A stretch of 64,000 nt of DNA. Source: Holophagae bacterium. Lineage in GTDB: Bacteria; Acidobacteriota; Holophagae; Acanthopleuribacterales; Acanthopleuribacteraceae. Shown here piece by piece: positions 10,293 to 19,897 of the stretch. Every line of letters begins with the position of its first letter. Within the stretch, counting starts at the first letter, position 1. The translations under genes and the position numbers were made by a program. The DNA lies in contig JAUIFE010000022.1 of the NCBI GenBank assembly GCA_030429565.1, positions 81,559 through 145,558 of the forward strand, given 5' to 3'. The notes beneath the pieces were generated by a model. That model did not search any database. It saw nothing but the letters and a program-made list of their open reading frames with translations, and was not told where the DNA came from.

Positions 10293-10948
10293 GCCCGGCT
10301 TCAACCGAACTTTGCCGGTTGACCTTCGATCACCCCTTTGCGACCACCGCCCTCACCTCAGGTCGCCAACCCGATTATCGGTTTTTCTGGTCCGCCGCGA
10401 ATGGCACCAAACCCAAAACAGGCCGTTGCGGTGACCGCGTCGCGGTTTGTCGCCGGTGGTAGCCCCCCACTCGCGACGCCGGCCGTGTCGCCGACCGCCC
10501 GCACGCTCGTGTCGCCCCTTCAGGTGCGGGCGCGCGGCGGTCCCGCGCCGCAAGGGCCACGCCACGCGGCGGACGAGAAAAGCCGATAAGCGTTTCCGCT
10601 TAACTGTGTCCTCCCTCCCCTCCGACCGCCTTGTCCAACGGGATTCGGCGCGTTACCAAGGCACCGTCGCCGGTGCCGGTGCACGCACCGCATGTCGTCG
10701 GGCACGGCGGTCACACGCGCCGCCACGCCCTCCCACTCGAACGTGGCGCGCGCACGGCGTGTCTCCCGCCAATATGGAGTCCCGGCGCGGTTCGTCGCAG
10801 ACAACCGTTGTCATCGCCTCGCGATTTGGGTCCCAAAACGGAATGCATGACGGAATCACATGCGTCCCGCGTTGGGATGGGTGTAAACGCCCAACAACAC
10901 CCGCCCCGTTGGACCTGTTGCCGCACGCCTCGCGGCACGTCGTTCAGC
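10293..10948. other. GC-rich region with no convincing gene, ended by a terminator
   Basis: About 650 bases between the small membrane-protein gene and an intrinsic terminator. Long overlapping frames occur in several phases on both strands, as expected from GC-rich sequence, but they lack ribosome-binding sites and recognisable proteins, and the longest plus-strand frames run straight through the terminator. It may be a long 3' untranslated region or a non-coding transcript. Confidence 0.4.
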
Positions 10949-10987
10949 GGAACCCCGATCGCAGACCGCCGGGGCTCCTCTTTTTTT
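10949..10987 (+). terminator. Orphan intrinsic terminator
   Basis: A GGAACCCCG/CGGGGCTCC stem with one mismatch and a 12-base loop is followed by TCTTTTTTT. It points along the plus strand, while the nearest plus-strand gene ended 650 bases earlier and the next gene (MoxR) converges from the other side. Confidence 0.7.
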
Positions 10988-11027
10988 GCGAAATCGCGGG
11001 CACCGTTGTATCAAACGGCACCAAAAA

Positions 11028-12044
11028 TTAAATGCGGGTCATTTCGCGACAGTGTTGAATCAGTTGGCGCGAGGTCATGCCCTCTGCTTCGGCTTTAAAG
11101 GTCGGCATAATGCGGTGCACCAAAATCGGCGCGGCCAGCGCATCGATGTCTTCTTTCTCAACGGCAAAACGGCCCTGCAACAATGCACGCGCTTTACCGG
11201 CCAAAATCAAGGACTGACTGGCGCGCGGGCCGGCACCCCAACGAATGTTCTCCTCGGCGAATTTGGTGGCGCCGTCACCGTTTGGCCGGGTCGAGCGCAC
11301 CAGCGCGACGGCATAACGCACCACGGTTTCGCTAGCGGGAATACGCCGCACTAAGGCTTGGTGATCAAGCAGCCGTTCGGGTGTGTAAACCGGCTGAATC
11401 ACGGCGTCGGCTTTGGATGTGGTGTTCATCACCATGCGAATTTCTTCGTCGTGCTTGGGGTAATCAACATCAATGCGGAACAAAAAGCGGTCGAGCTGCG
11501 CTTCAGGCAAGGGGTAAGTGCCTTCTTGTTCAATAGGGTTCTGGGTCGCAAACACCAAAAAGGGCGGTTCCAGTTGGTAGGTTGTCCCGGCGGCTGAGAC
11601 TTGGCGCTCCTGCATCGATTGCAACAAGGCGGCCTGCGTTTTGGGGGTGGTGCGGTTGATTTCGTCGGCCAACAGCATGTTGGTGAATAATGGGCCTTTG
11701 ACGAATTTAAAAGCCCGTTGACCGGTGGCGCGATCTTCCTGAAGAATTTCGGTGCCGATTAGGTCACTGGGCATCATGTCGGGCGTGAACTGCACGCGCG
11801 TAAAAGAGAGGCTGGTGGAGTCGGCAAGGGAATGGACCAACAGGGTTTTGGCCAAACCGGGGACACCCATCAGGAGCGAGTGACTGCTGGTAAACATGGA
11901 GATAATCATCAGGTCGATGACCTGTTCCTGACCGATCACCACTTTGCCGATCTCGCGTTTGAGATCCTCGTAACCGGAATGAACATCTTTGACTTTTTCG
12001 CGGAACACATCTTGATCGGCCGCGTGCGAGGTGGCACTCGTCAT
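11028..12044 (-). CDS. MoxR-family AAA+ ATPase
   Basis: A 338-residue cytoplasmic MoxR ATPase, a chaperone-like AAA+ protein that typically acts on VWA-domain partners. Walker A is GVPGLAKT (60-67), Walker B LLADEINR (124-131), and the sensor/arginine-finger region includes FATQNPIEQEGTYPLPEAQLDRF, a hallmark of MoxR proteins. AAGGAG precedes the ATG. It is the last gene of the seven-gene minus-strand operon, 52 bases after the metalloprotease gene. In most described clusters the ATPase gene comes first, next to DUF58; here it is at the far end, but all its expected partners are present upstream. Confidence 0.94.
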   Translation of the reverse strand: MTSATSHAADQDVFREKVKDVHSGYEDLKREIGKVVIGQEQVIDLMIISMFTSSHSLLMGVPGLAKTLLVHSLADSTSLSFTRVQFTPDMMPSDLIGTEILQEDRATGQRAFKFVKGPLFTNMLLADEINRTTPKTQAALLQSMQERQVSAAGTTYQLEPPFLVFATQNPIEQEGTYPLPEAQLDRFLFRIDVDYPKHDEEIRMVMNTTSKADAVIQPVYTPERLLDHQALVRRIPASETVVRYAVALVRSTRPNGDGATKFAEENIRWGAGPRASQSLILAGKARALLQGRFAVEKEDIDALAAPILVHRIMPTFKAEAEGMTSRQLIQHCREMTRI

Positions 12045-12096
12045 GGGATCTCCTTCGATTCAATAAAGATTAGGGGCGTCGTAAAACCGGGGTGGT

Positions 12097-13824
12097 TTAG
12101 GTTTTGGTTTCCTTGTTCTCCACCGGTTTTTTGTTAAGCGTTTCCAGTAGGCGCTCGATCTTTTGGACTTCAGCCTTGTTCTCGTCGGCGCTGTAGGTTT
12201 GCATCAGCAAGCGGAAGATCTCGGGATAAAACGGGTTGACGCGAGTGGCGGCGCGAAGGTTGGCGGCAGCAGCGGCTTTTTCGTCCAAGGCCAAGTGAGC
12301 GCGTCCCAAATGGACCAACATGGTGGCGTCTTCATGTAACGCGATCACATTTTGTTCAATGAGCTCAATGGTGTCGCGCGGACGATTGAGGTGACGCAAA
12401 CAACGCAACATCCGCAACAGAATTTGGCGATGGATCTTTTCGCCGGCGACCACGGTCTTTTGGTACTCGCGCAACGCGGCCTGGTAGCGGTTTCGCTCGA
12501 GCAAGAGATCACCCAAACGGGTGTGTTTGCGACCTTTATCGTTCTCGCGATCAATTTCAGCAATGCCCTCGGAGGAAGCGTCTTCGTCCAACAAGGTCAC
12601 CCCTTCAAAGGGATTAATCTCGTTGTGAACACGGTAGTTGCGCGTGCGAGCCCAAGCTTTCCAGTTCTGCTCAAAGGTGGTGAACTTGACGCCCAACAGC
12701 GCGGCTAACACGCTATCGATATCTTCCTTGTGCGGCAAATCGACGGCGATTTGGTAAATGATATCTTCCGACTTGGTTTGGCATAGGTAATCAACCATGG
12801 ATGCGGTTTGCGCATAAGCTTGCGTGGCCAGTTCGGCGGTAGGCAAGGCGGCAAACGAAGGCATCATTTGCTCAACTGTCAAGAAACGGTCAGCTTCGAT
12901 GGCATTGGCCAAACTCGTCTCCAACAGGGCGCCGAGCGGGTCGGCGTCGGGTCGCTCCCATTTGCTTTCGAAATACTTGGCCACCCCTTCCTGAAACCAC
13001 AGGGGCGCTTTGTCGCGGCTGTGTTTGGTCAGGATATAGTGCACATACTCGTGGGCAATAACGTCGGGCCAGTAGTAACCACGCGCCACGCGGCGGGGTG
13101 TCATCATTACCAGCCGGTTCTCGACGCACAGGGCGATGGTACCGGTGGTTTCAATTTGGTCTTTGGTCAAGGCGGAAGCATAACTGAACAATTGGTAGTC
13201 GGGCATGACCTCGACGATGATCTTCTCGCCGCGATTGAACTGGAAAATGCGCGCGTACTCGCGGTAAACCTGCTCGAGGATGTCGGGCAAAAACGCGAGC
13301 AGCACCTTGTCGGGGCCGTCCTGATAACGAATGCTGAAATTCGAGGTCTCAAAAACGTCGAAATCCTTGAGCGCGGCGGCGGTTTTAGACAACTCGTCGT
13401 AGCGGTTGGCCAAATAACCGTCCACTTCCAACGCAGCCTTGTCGACTTGGCCGAAGAACTCGTGTGCTTTGTCGTAGTTGCCGAGCTGATGGAAGATCCA
13501 ACCTTGAAAAAAGAGGTCGAAGTCCTTGGGCAAATCGGCTTGCTCAAGCGCGCGGGTCGCTTCATCGGGGCGCAGGGCACGCAAGAGGGTCAAGACCTCG
13601 CCAATGCTCTCCGAATGATCGAAGGCGGCCTGCAAGGCCTTGCGCTGCTCCTCGTCCAGTACGGACTTAAGCGCGGCCTCAAACGCCTCACGACGGTTTG
13701 GCACCGCCGAGGCATCCTCGGTTTTGGCGGGTGGCTCATCGGCCAACGCCGAACCAACCGCCCCGGTACAGAAACCAAAGACCGCGATGCAAAGAATGAA
13801 GTTATTGATCCATGAGTTTTTCAT
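12097..13824 (-). CDS. Exported HEXXH metalloprotease-like protein with TPRs
   Basis: A 575-residue protein with an N-terminal signal peptide (hydrophobic segment about 9-27, cleavage probably after SALA). Helical TPR-like repeats (about 50-150) precede a zinc-protease-like core with HEYVH at 258-262 and WFQEGVAKYF at 276-285; the Glu of QEG is placed to be the third zinc ligand, as in the gluzincin 'peptidase MA' group. A second TPR block follows (about 420-560). I infer a periplasmic or envelope protease, or a protease-fold scaffold. The gene starts inside the 3' end of the DUF4175 gene (23-base overlap) with AGGAAG upstream, which suggests translational coupling. Confidence 0.85.
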   Translation of the reverse strand: MKNSWINNFILCIAVFGFCTGAVGSALADEPPAKTEDASAVPNRREAFEAALKSVLDEEQRKALQAAFDHSESIGEVLTLLRALRPDEATRALEQADLPKDFDLFFQGWIFHQLGNYDKAHEFFGQVDKAALEVDGYLANRYDELSKTAAALKDFDVFETSNFSIRYQDGPDKVLLAFLPDILEQVYREYARIFQFNRGEKIIVEVMPDYQLFSYASALTKDQIETTGTIALCVENRLVMMTPRRVARGYYWPDVIAHEYVHYILTKHSRDKAPLWFQEGVAKYFESKWERPDADPLGALLETSLANAIEADRFLTVEQMMPSFAALPTAELATQAYAQTASMVDYLCQTKSEDIIYQIAVDLPHKEDIDSVLAALLGVKFTTFEQNWKAWARTRNYRVHNEINPFEGVTLLDEDASSEGIAEIDRENDKGRKHTRLGDLLLERNRYQAALREYQKTVVAGEKIHRQILLRMLRCLRHLNRPRDTIELIEQNVIALHEDATMLVHLGRAHLALDEKAAAAANLRAATRVNPFYPEIFRLLMQTYSADENKAEVQKIERLLETLNKKPVENKETKT

Positions 13825-16800
13825 AGTACTTCCTAATTTCTTTGCCGTAAGCGTCCGGCAAGTTCTTCTGCAGTTGTTTGCGGATGGCGTCCTTCATTTC
13901 GTCACGGGAGGCCTTTTTCTGACTATCGGGAATATAGAAGTCCTTGATAAGGGGGTCCCCCTGCATTCGCTCGCGCTGCATGGGCATGCCACCCATCATC
14001 GGCATCGGGCTATTGGGGGTAGGCTGTTGTGCTTGCTGGAGTTGCTCCATAAGCTCACCAATTTTTTGCAAGGTGTCTTGTTCGTACTGAACCGCGCCCT
14101 CTAGTTGGGAATTATTGAGCTTGCCCTGGGCGGAACGCATCGCGCGTTCGATGTCACCCAACTTTTGAAACAACGGCGAGCCCTCTAAACTTTCCTGAGC
14201 CTGTTCTTGGAATTTTTGAATCATTTCCTGCAAATCGGCCTGGCGTTGGGCCAGTTGCTCTTGGCCCTGCTCACCGCTTTGCTGCATGAAGTTGCGCCGT
14301 TTCCGTTCCATCTGATTGCGCAAACCACGCAGCGAATCGAGGATTTCCATCAGTTCGTTGCGCGATTCAGAAAAGGTTTCGCGCGCCTTGGGATCGTCTT
14401 TCATGCCCTCGGGTACGCTGCGATGGGCCACGTTTTCGCCCCGGCTCAAAAAGGAATCGAGTTTCAGACCGGTTTCCAAACTGAGCATCAACTCGCCCTG
14501 GTCTAGGTATTCCTGCATCTTCTCGGTTTGCTCAAGCGAGCGTAAGGTGGCGTTCTGCAAACGATCTAAGCCATTCTGTTCAATAAACTTGGTCGTCTGA
14601 TGCAAGACGCGCATCTCCTGGCGAATCGCATGCTCACGGCGCTCGGGAATGCCGCCCTGCTCAAGCTGACGCTCCAAATCGACCCGTTGGGTGTCCAGTT
14701 CTTGTAAAAGGTCTTCGGTGTTGAAATCCACAAGTCGGTTGTAAAGCTCGGAGATCTTTTTGTGGATGTTCTCCATGATCTTTTTGTGTTCCGCCTGCTG
14801 TTGCTGCGAGGGCTGCGCTTGATTGCCGCCCATTTTGCCGTCCATGTCGCGGCGCAGTGCCTGCGTGTCGCCCTCGAGTTTTTCCTGCTGGGTTTTGAGC
14901 TCGCGCAGCAGGCCCATGAACTCGCGCATTTGCTGCATCATCTCGCGCATTTCGGGCGACATTTCACCCATCGCCTGTTGCATGGAATTCATGGCGCCCT
15001 GCATTTGCTGACGCATTTGTTCCATCAAGCGTTTGGCCTTGTCCATGTCGCCGGCTTTGAGCGCTTCCATAATTTTCTTCTTCAGCTCCTGCATTTGGTC
15101 TTGCTGGAAGTTCGCGGCGTCCATGTTCATGAACTCTTCCATGGACATATCCATCTGCTGGGCGGCCTTTTCCATCATCTCCTGAAACTCTTTCAACACA
15201 TCGTTCATGAGTTTCTCGAACATTTTCATCAGCTCTTGCTGGTCCATGTTCTCGCTGTTATCCAACAACTGCTGTAACTGATCCAGGTTCTGCTCCAGCT
15301 CGTTGTTCTGACGTTCCAACTCCAAAACGGCCCAAATCTTAAGCTGCAGTAACAACTCATAGGTGAGGCCCTCAAGGCGGGTTTCTTCGAGGCGATGGTT
15401 CTGTTCCAAACGTTCAAACGCGCTGTAGTGGTTGTAGAAAGGATCCATCTCGGCACGCATGCGTGAGGCTTTGCTGATGTTGTTGCGGTATTTGTAGAGA
15501 AAGTTTTGGTCGAGACGGGTGATGTTGGGCGTTTCGCGCACCTTGGTAATCAGCAGGTTGGTCAGTTCGGAACCCCGGTACAAACCCTGCTGAATACTTT
15601 GTCCCAAAATTTTGGCTTCGCGCAGCGCGACTTCCTCGGGTCTGGGCGGCAGGTTGGTGTCGAGGTTGTCCCCAAGGGTGTGGGTCATGGTGTCGAGCAA
15701 ACGCCGCGCAATTTCCATGAACTCGTCGTACTTGCGCTCGGGACTTTCCAGTTCGTAAGTTAGCTCGCGGGAACGACCGATGCCGGGTCCATTGATGGGA
15801 TTGTTGTCACGGGCCTCAAAGTAGATAGAGAAACTAGGTGTTTTATCTAAATCTAAGTCACTGAGGTACCACTGGTTGCGCGCAATAAAGTGGTTCTTGC
15901 GTTCCAATGGAACGCTAATCGGAATCCGTTTCTCGCCCCCCTCCCAGGTGACGACCGCCTCGAGCATTTTGACGCCGAAATCGTCTTTAATTTCCACTTC
16001 GGCAATCAGTGGATCAAGCACATTTAGCAGCCCCTCGGGCGTGTGGCTGCGCAGCACGACCTCGGGAATGTGATCTTGCTTGACCTTGAGTTGGTAAGGT
16101 TGGGTTTGACCGCCGTTTTGGGCGTCGTCGACGAGAAATTTGAGCGCGGTGTCTTGCACCAACACGAACTCGTGGGCGACTTGGTTGGTTTCGGTCATCG
16201 GCAATTCAGTGGGTTTTTCGCCGTCTTTCTCCAAAAACAAACGACGGGCCCCCTCGGGCAAATCGATCATAAAGCGCACGCGACTACCGGGATAGGCACT
16301 AAAGGAGCCAGGCTTCAACGGAAGCGTCCGACCGGGGATTTGCGTGTATTCCGGCTCAAAAATGGTGATGCTGCCCTCGCTCAGGTCGAGGTGGGTCTGG
16401 CCAAAACTGATACTGGGGTTGTAGAACTTGTCGATCAAAGCACCGGAAAAAAGCACGATCAGCAGGGTGTTAACAAGCACGGCCGCGCCGCCGTAAGCAG
16501 CCCAGGGACGACGCGCCGGTTCGCCGTGCGGTAGCTGATCGACATCAGCGGCGACGTCGTTGGTGTACGCCTGCTGCATCTGCCCGTCGGATTCGTCACT
16601 CTTGCCCTCAAGGAAATCAAGCGCGGAGCGAATACGCAACGCCATGGCGGGGTGTAGCGCTTCCAAACGACGCGCCACTTCGCGCCGGTTACGCAACTGC
16701 CAAAGGCGATACAAGCCGACAGCGGCAAACACAACCGTTAGTGCAATCGGCACGTACAGCAGGCCCGGCCAGTTAATGGAAAAACTTTTGACGGTCAGCG

Positions 16801-16924
16801 CGGTAAGAAAGTACAGCGCGTAATAGGCGCCGACGGAGGCTAACCACTGCAGGGTGGTCCGCCAAACGCGCGCCAGCATCAGGCGTCGCCCGTATCGACT
16901 CAAACTTTGATGGAGTTGGTGCAT
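13802..16924 (-). CDS. DUF4175-type membrane protein with long coiled coil
   Basis: A 1040-residue protein of the DUF4175 type. Two to three membrane helices lie in the first 170 residues (about 30-50, 55-75 and 145-165), then a beta-rich domain of roughly 300 residues, then several hundred residues of highly charged coiled coil, very rich in Gln, Met, Glu and Lys (about 560-1000). The role of the family is unknown; it co-occurs with MoxR/VWA genes. The ATG at 16924 (GAGGT close upstream) was chosen over a TTG five codons earlier that would overlap the preceding gene. It begins seven bases after the VWA gene and overlaps the protease gene, so it is firmly part of the operon. Confidence 0.85.
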   Translation of the reverse strand: MHQLHQSLSRYGRRLMLARVWRTTLQWLASVGAYYALYFLTALTVKSFSINWPGLLYVPIALTVVFAAVGLYRLWQLRNRREVARRLEALHPAMALRIRSALDFLEGKSDESDGQMQQAYTNDVAADVDQLPHGEPARRPWAAYGGAAVLVNTLLIVLFSGALIDKFYNPSISFGQTHLDLSEGSITIFEPEYTQIPGRTLPLKPGSFSAYPGSRVRFMIDLPEGARRLFLEKDGEKPTELPMTETNQVAHEFVLVQDTALKFLVDDAQNGGQTQPYQLKVKQDHIPEVVLRSHTPEGLLNVLDPLIAEVEIKDDFGVKMLEAVVTWEGGEKRIPISVPLERKNHFIARNQWYLSDLDLDKTPSFSIYFEARDNNPINGPGIGRSRELTYELESPERKYDEFMEIARRLLDTMTHTLGDNLDTNLPPRPEEVALREAKILGQSIQQGLYRGSELTNLLITKVRETPNITRLDQNFLYKYRNNISKASRMRAEMDPFYNHYSAFERLEQNHRLEETRLEGLTYELLLQLKIWAVLELERQNNELEQNLDQLQQLLDNSENMDQQELMKMFEKLMNDVLKEFQEMMEKAAQQMDMSMEEFMNMDAANFQQDQMQELKKKIMEALKAGDMDKAKRLMEQMRQQMQGAMNSMQQAMGEMSPEMREMMQQMREFMGLLRELKTQQEKLEGDTQALRRDMDGKMGGNQAQPSQQQQAEHKKIMENIHKKISELYNRLVDFNTEDLLQELDTQRVDLERQLEQGGIPERREHAIRQEMRVLHQTTKFIEQNGLDRLQNATLRSLEQTEKMQEYLDQGELMLSLETGLKLDSFLSRGENVAHRSVPEGMKDDPKARETFSESRNELMEILDSLRGLRNQMERKRRNFMQQSGEQGQEQLAQRQADLQEMIQKFQEQAQESLEGSPLFQKLGDIERAMRSAQGKLNNSQLEGAVQYEQDTLQKIGELMEQLQQAQQPTPNSPMPMMGGMPMQRERMQGDPLIKDFYIPDSQKKASRDEMKDAIRKQLQKNLPDAYGKEIRKYYEKLMDQ

Positions 16925-16931
16925 ATCAACC

Positions 16932-19154
16932 TCAGGCAAGTTGACTGGAACGGCGAACGGCCCATTCCAGGCTGGCGATTAAAAGGAGTATCGGCAAGCT
17001 CCAGATCCAATTGCGAATTTTGATGCGATGGGTTTCGATCACGTGCTTGTCCTCGGGGGTCGCCATCGCCAGTTGCTTACTGTTAAAGCGGTCGGCACGC
17101 GACTGAAAGGTCCCGTTTGAATAGTTGGCCAAACGCTGTAAGGTTTCGGGCACGAGGTCGAGGTTGCGCAACTCGTCTTGGGAACCGCCGAGGAACAAGG
17201 TGCGCGGCCGTGAGAGATCGGCCCAAGGGGCATCGGTAAATTGGAGGCGGTAATAGCCGGGGCGCTCGGCAGTGAAGGTTTTTTCGGCGCGCCCACTGTA
17301 GTCGGTGGTAAACGACAAGTTGACCGGGTCACTGCGATCATCAAGCGGCACCACCTGCAAGGTGGCCTCGGTATTGGCGGCGGGCTCGTAGTTGCGCCGA
17401 CGCAACAGCACTTCCACGTCGAGTTTCAACGGGTTGGCGGCGGTTTTGGAAGTGGTAATGCGCACTTGGTTAAGCGCCGGGTCCTGGATGACCCACTTGA
17501 GCGCCTGTTCCCAAAAGTCGTAGTAGGATTCACCGGTTTTGCCGGCGGCCAAAGCATCCCTTTGCCACTTCCAACTCGAACTTGTATTGAGAAACAAAGT
17601 CCGCCCACTCCCTGGCTCCATTACGGTTAACAGTGGTTGCCCGCCTTTGTCCTGGAGCAAGGTTTCAGCGCCTTCGTTGAGGCGAACACCGGCCATGGTG
17701 CCGGTAAAACTCATGGTTTCGCTGTCGAATAAACGCAGCATTGGGTGGTTTTTGCCCAGGCTGGTCAGGATCGGTTGATGTGGCTTCTCGTCAAAAGGCG
17801 TGCGGTAATTGGGCGGCACCAAGGGCAGGACCTCCGCCAACGGTGTTAAACCCAAACTGGGTCCGCCGGCGGTACGCGGCCCACCGACAACCACAAAACC
17901 GCCGTGGTGGTTTTGCACGAATTCTTTGATCTTGTTCATCAGGCGCCGCGCCTGATAGGAGTCGTTGAAGTAGTTGCCGGCATCGAAATCTTGGAATACG
18001 ACGACATCGAAGCCAAAGAGTTGGCGGTCGAAGATCTCCTCCGTCGGGAAAGGCACCAAGGCCATTTCGTCGTGGGGAATGCTGCGGTTATCGGTGCCGA
18101 TCTGCACATGCTCTCGTGTACGCATGATGTAAAAGGCGGTTAAGTCGACCAGCGGATCGCGCTCAAACATGGCGCGCAAACCCTGCAAATCCCAAGTGAT
18201 ACTGCCGGAAATATGCAGAACACTGATTTTGTCGCGACCGATATCTACCAGCACTTGTTGGCGGTTGTTTTCGGTGTTGCTTTCCAGGTGGTGGGGCGGA
18301 ATGTGGATGGTGTAGAGATGCTCGCCCTGCTGTTCGGGATAAAACTGGAACTCAACCGTGCCGAAACCCTGGTCGTCGAGAACAAGGTCCTTGATTTGAA
18401 TGATGTTTTCACCGTCGAGCAACTGGGCCTGAGTTTGGAAGCCGTCCAGGTTGCGCACGATGATGGTGGCGCGAATGGTCAACGGAGCGCGCACAAAGGA
18501 AAAAGCGGGCGCGTCGATGGAGTGAATGGCAACCTCGGGCCCGGACAACTGATCGCCAATGAGCAAGGTGTTGATAGGAGGAGCGTTCAAACGACGCAGC
18601 CACTGACGCGTATCGTCAACCGACATTTGACTGAAACGACCCAGGTCGTGGCCGTCGGACAAAATGGTCACGGCGGTGTAATCGGAGTGTTTGCTTAAAA
18701 ACTGCGACAAGCTCGAATGAAAGTCGGTGCGGTTACCGGAAAGTCGCCGCGGTGCCAGCTCGGCACCCAAGGGGTCGCTCACGGTCTGATCAAACTCAAA
18801 CACATCGAACTCGGTGCCGTTGCGGCGCAAGTCCTCGAGCACGGAGAACGCTTTTTGATAACGGCTACTGCCGTCTTCAACCTCGGCGCCCATGCTGCCG
18901 GAACGGTCGATGAGCACGGCCATCCGCGACGGTTGCGGTTCGATCACCTGGCGGGTCAAGGTGGGATGGTGCAACAGAAAAAAGCCGGAAGCGAGCAGAA
19001 TGAACCGCAACACGGCGGAAACCACGCGCACCAGCGGCGGTTGAAAACGCGTCGCCGACACCGAGTAACCAAACACGGCAAGCGTGGTTAACAGGACGGT
19101 GATTTCGAGCCAAATCGGGCCGATCGGCTGGAGTTCTAAGTGGGGCCAATTCAT
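16932..19154 (-). CDS. VWA-domain membrane protein (BatA/B-like)
   Basis: A 740-residue inner-membrane protein. Two helices near the N-terminus (about 14-33 and 45-62) precede a von Willebrand factor A-like domain with the metal-ion (MIDAS) motif DRSGS at 83-87. A glutamine-amidotransferase-like fold appears to follow (around 390-490, ending in GGPRTAGG). A final membrane helix lies close to the C-terminus (IWSLPILLLIASLEW). This layout is shared with the large VWA proteins found beside MoxR and DUF4159 genes. The ATG at 19154 has AGGAGG eight bases upstream and overlaps the DUF4159 stop by four bases. It is a likely client or partner of the MoxR ATPase. Confidence 0.87.
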   Translation of the reverse strand: MNWPHLELQPIGPIWLEITVLLTTLAVFGYSVSATRFQPPLVRVVSAVLRFILLASGFFLLHHPTLTRQVIEPQPSRMAVLIDRSGSMGAEVEDGSSRYQKAFSVLEDLRRNGTEFDVFEFDQTVSDPLGAELAPRRLSGNRTDFHSSLSQFLSKHSDYTAVTILSDGHDLGRFSQMSVDDTRQWLRRLNAPPINTLLIGDQLSGPEVAIHSIDAPAFSFVRAPLTIRATIIVRNLDGFQTQAQLLDGENIIQIKDLVLDDQGFGTVEFQFYPEQQGEHLYTIHIPPHHLESNTENNRQQVLVDIGRDKISVLHISGSITWDLQGLRAMFERDPLVDLTAFYIMRTREHVQIGTDNRSIPHDEMALVPFPTEEIFDRQLFGFDVVVFQDFDAGNYFNDSYQARRLMNKIKEFVQNHHGGFVVVGGPRTAGGPSLGLTPLAEVLPLVPPNYRTPFDEKPHQPILTSLGKNHPMLRLFDSETMSFTGTMAGVRLNEGAETLLQDKGGQPLLTVMEPGSGRTLFLNTSSSWKWQRDALAAGKTGESYYDFWEQALKWVIQDPALNQVRITTSKTAANPLKLDVEVLLRRRNYEPAANTEATLQVVPLDDRSDPVNLSFTTDYSGRAEKTFTAERPGYYRLQFTDAPWADLSRPRTLFLGGSQDELRNLDLVPETLQRLANYSNGTFQSRADRFNSKQLAMATPEDKHVIETHRIKIRNWIWSLPILLLIASLEWAVRRSSQLA

Positions 19155-19897
19155 ATACGACGCCTCCTCTCGATAATCGGTGGAAACGCTCGGTCTTTTT
19201 TGTAATTCAGGGTAAGGGTGTAGTACGTCATGTTGATGCCGAGGCGGAAACACAACTCGCGACGGAAGCCACCGCCGATTTCCATGTTGTAACGCCAACT
19301 GCCCAACTGATCGGCTTCCATGGCACCGAGTAAATCGTTATGGGAGAAAAAGGCGCGGGTGCGGCCGCCCATGGTCCACCCCTCGAGAAAATCACTTTTG
19401 TTGAGCCGGCCACGCGGCTCCTTAAGCAGGTAATAACTTTGGTAAACAGCGTGGTCGCGCGGCAACACGCCAGGCCCCTCGAGTTCGGGGTAAACCCTGC
19501 GCATCAGCTTAAGCGCGGCTTCGTAGAAACCCGTGTCTCCCCGGGGCGAGGTATCGTCAAACAACAAAATACCGCCGGAATTGAGCACGAGCCGCATGGC
19601 ACGCGCGTCGCCGGCGCTGGGTTGTTTAAAGGCGGCGCCGCCGCTAATGACAAAAAATGGCGAGTTGACCTTGGTAATTTGTCCGAAATTGACAATACTC
19701 GGCTTGGTTTCAATCGGGATATTGCAGCGTTTCTGCACTTCAAAGCTGAGTTTGACGAGCGCCCGTGAGCGCGCTTCCCATTGATCGCCCAAACGCAAGA
19801 GACAGTACTGAAAAGCGCCGCCGTCTTCGGCGAGAGCGGGCACACAGGCGGCGGTCAACAAGGCGCCGCCGGTGAGCAAAAAGCGTCGTCGATCCAT
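19151..19897 (-). CDS. DUF4159 protein with twin-arginine-like signal
   Basis: A 248-residue DUF4159-type protein. It begins MDRRRFLLTGGALLTAACVP, a twin-arginine-type signal (RRRFL) with a short hydrophobic core, so it is probably exported folded; a Cys at the end of the core could also make it a lipoprotein. The body has the family's GGILLFDD segment and the C-terminal region ending in NMTYYTLTLNYKKD. The start codon shares one base with the upstream stop (TAATG) and the 3' end overlaps the next start by four bases, so translation is coupled on both sides. Family function is unknown; these proteins have an amidotransferase-like fold. Confidence 0.86.
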   Translation of the reverse strand: MDRRRFLLTGGALLTAACVPALAEDGGAFQYCLLRLGDQWEARSRALVKLSFEVQKRCNIPIETKPSIVNFGQITKVNSPFFVISGGAAFKQPSAGDARAMRLVLNSGGILLFDDTSPRGDTGFYEAALKLMRRVYPELEGPGVLPRDHAVYQSYYLLKEPRGRLNKSDFLEGWTMGGRTRAFFSHNDLLGAMEADQLGSWRYNMEIGGGFRRELCFRLGINMTYYTLTLNYKKDRAFPPIIERRRRI

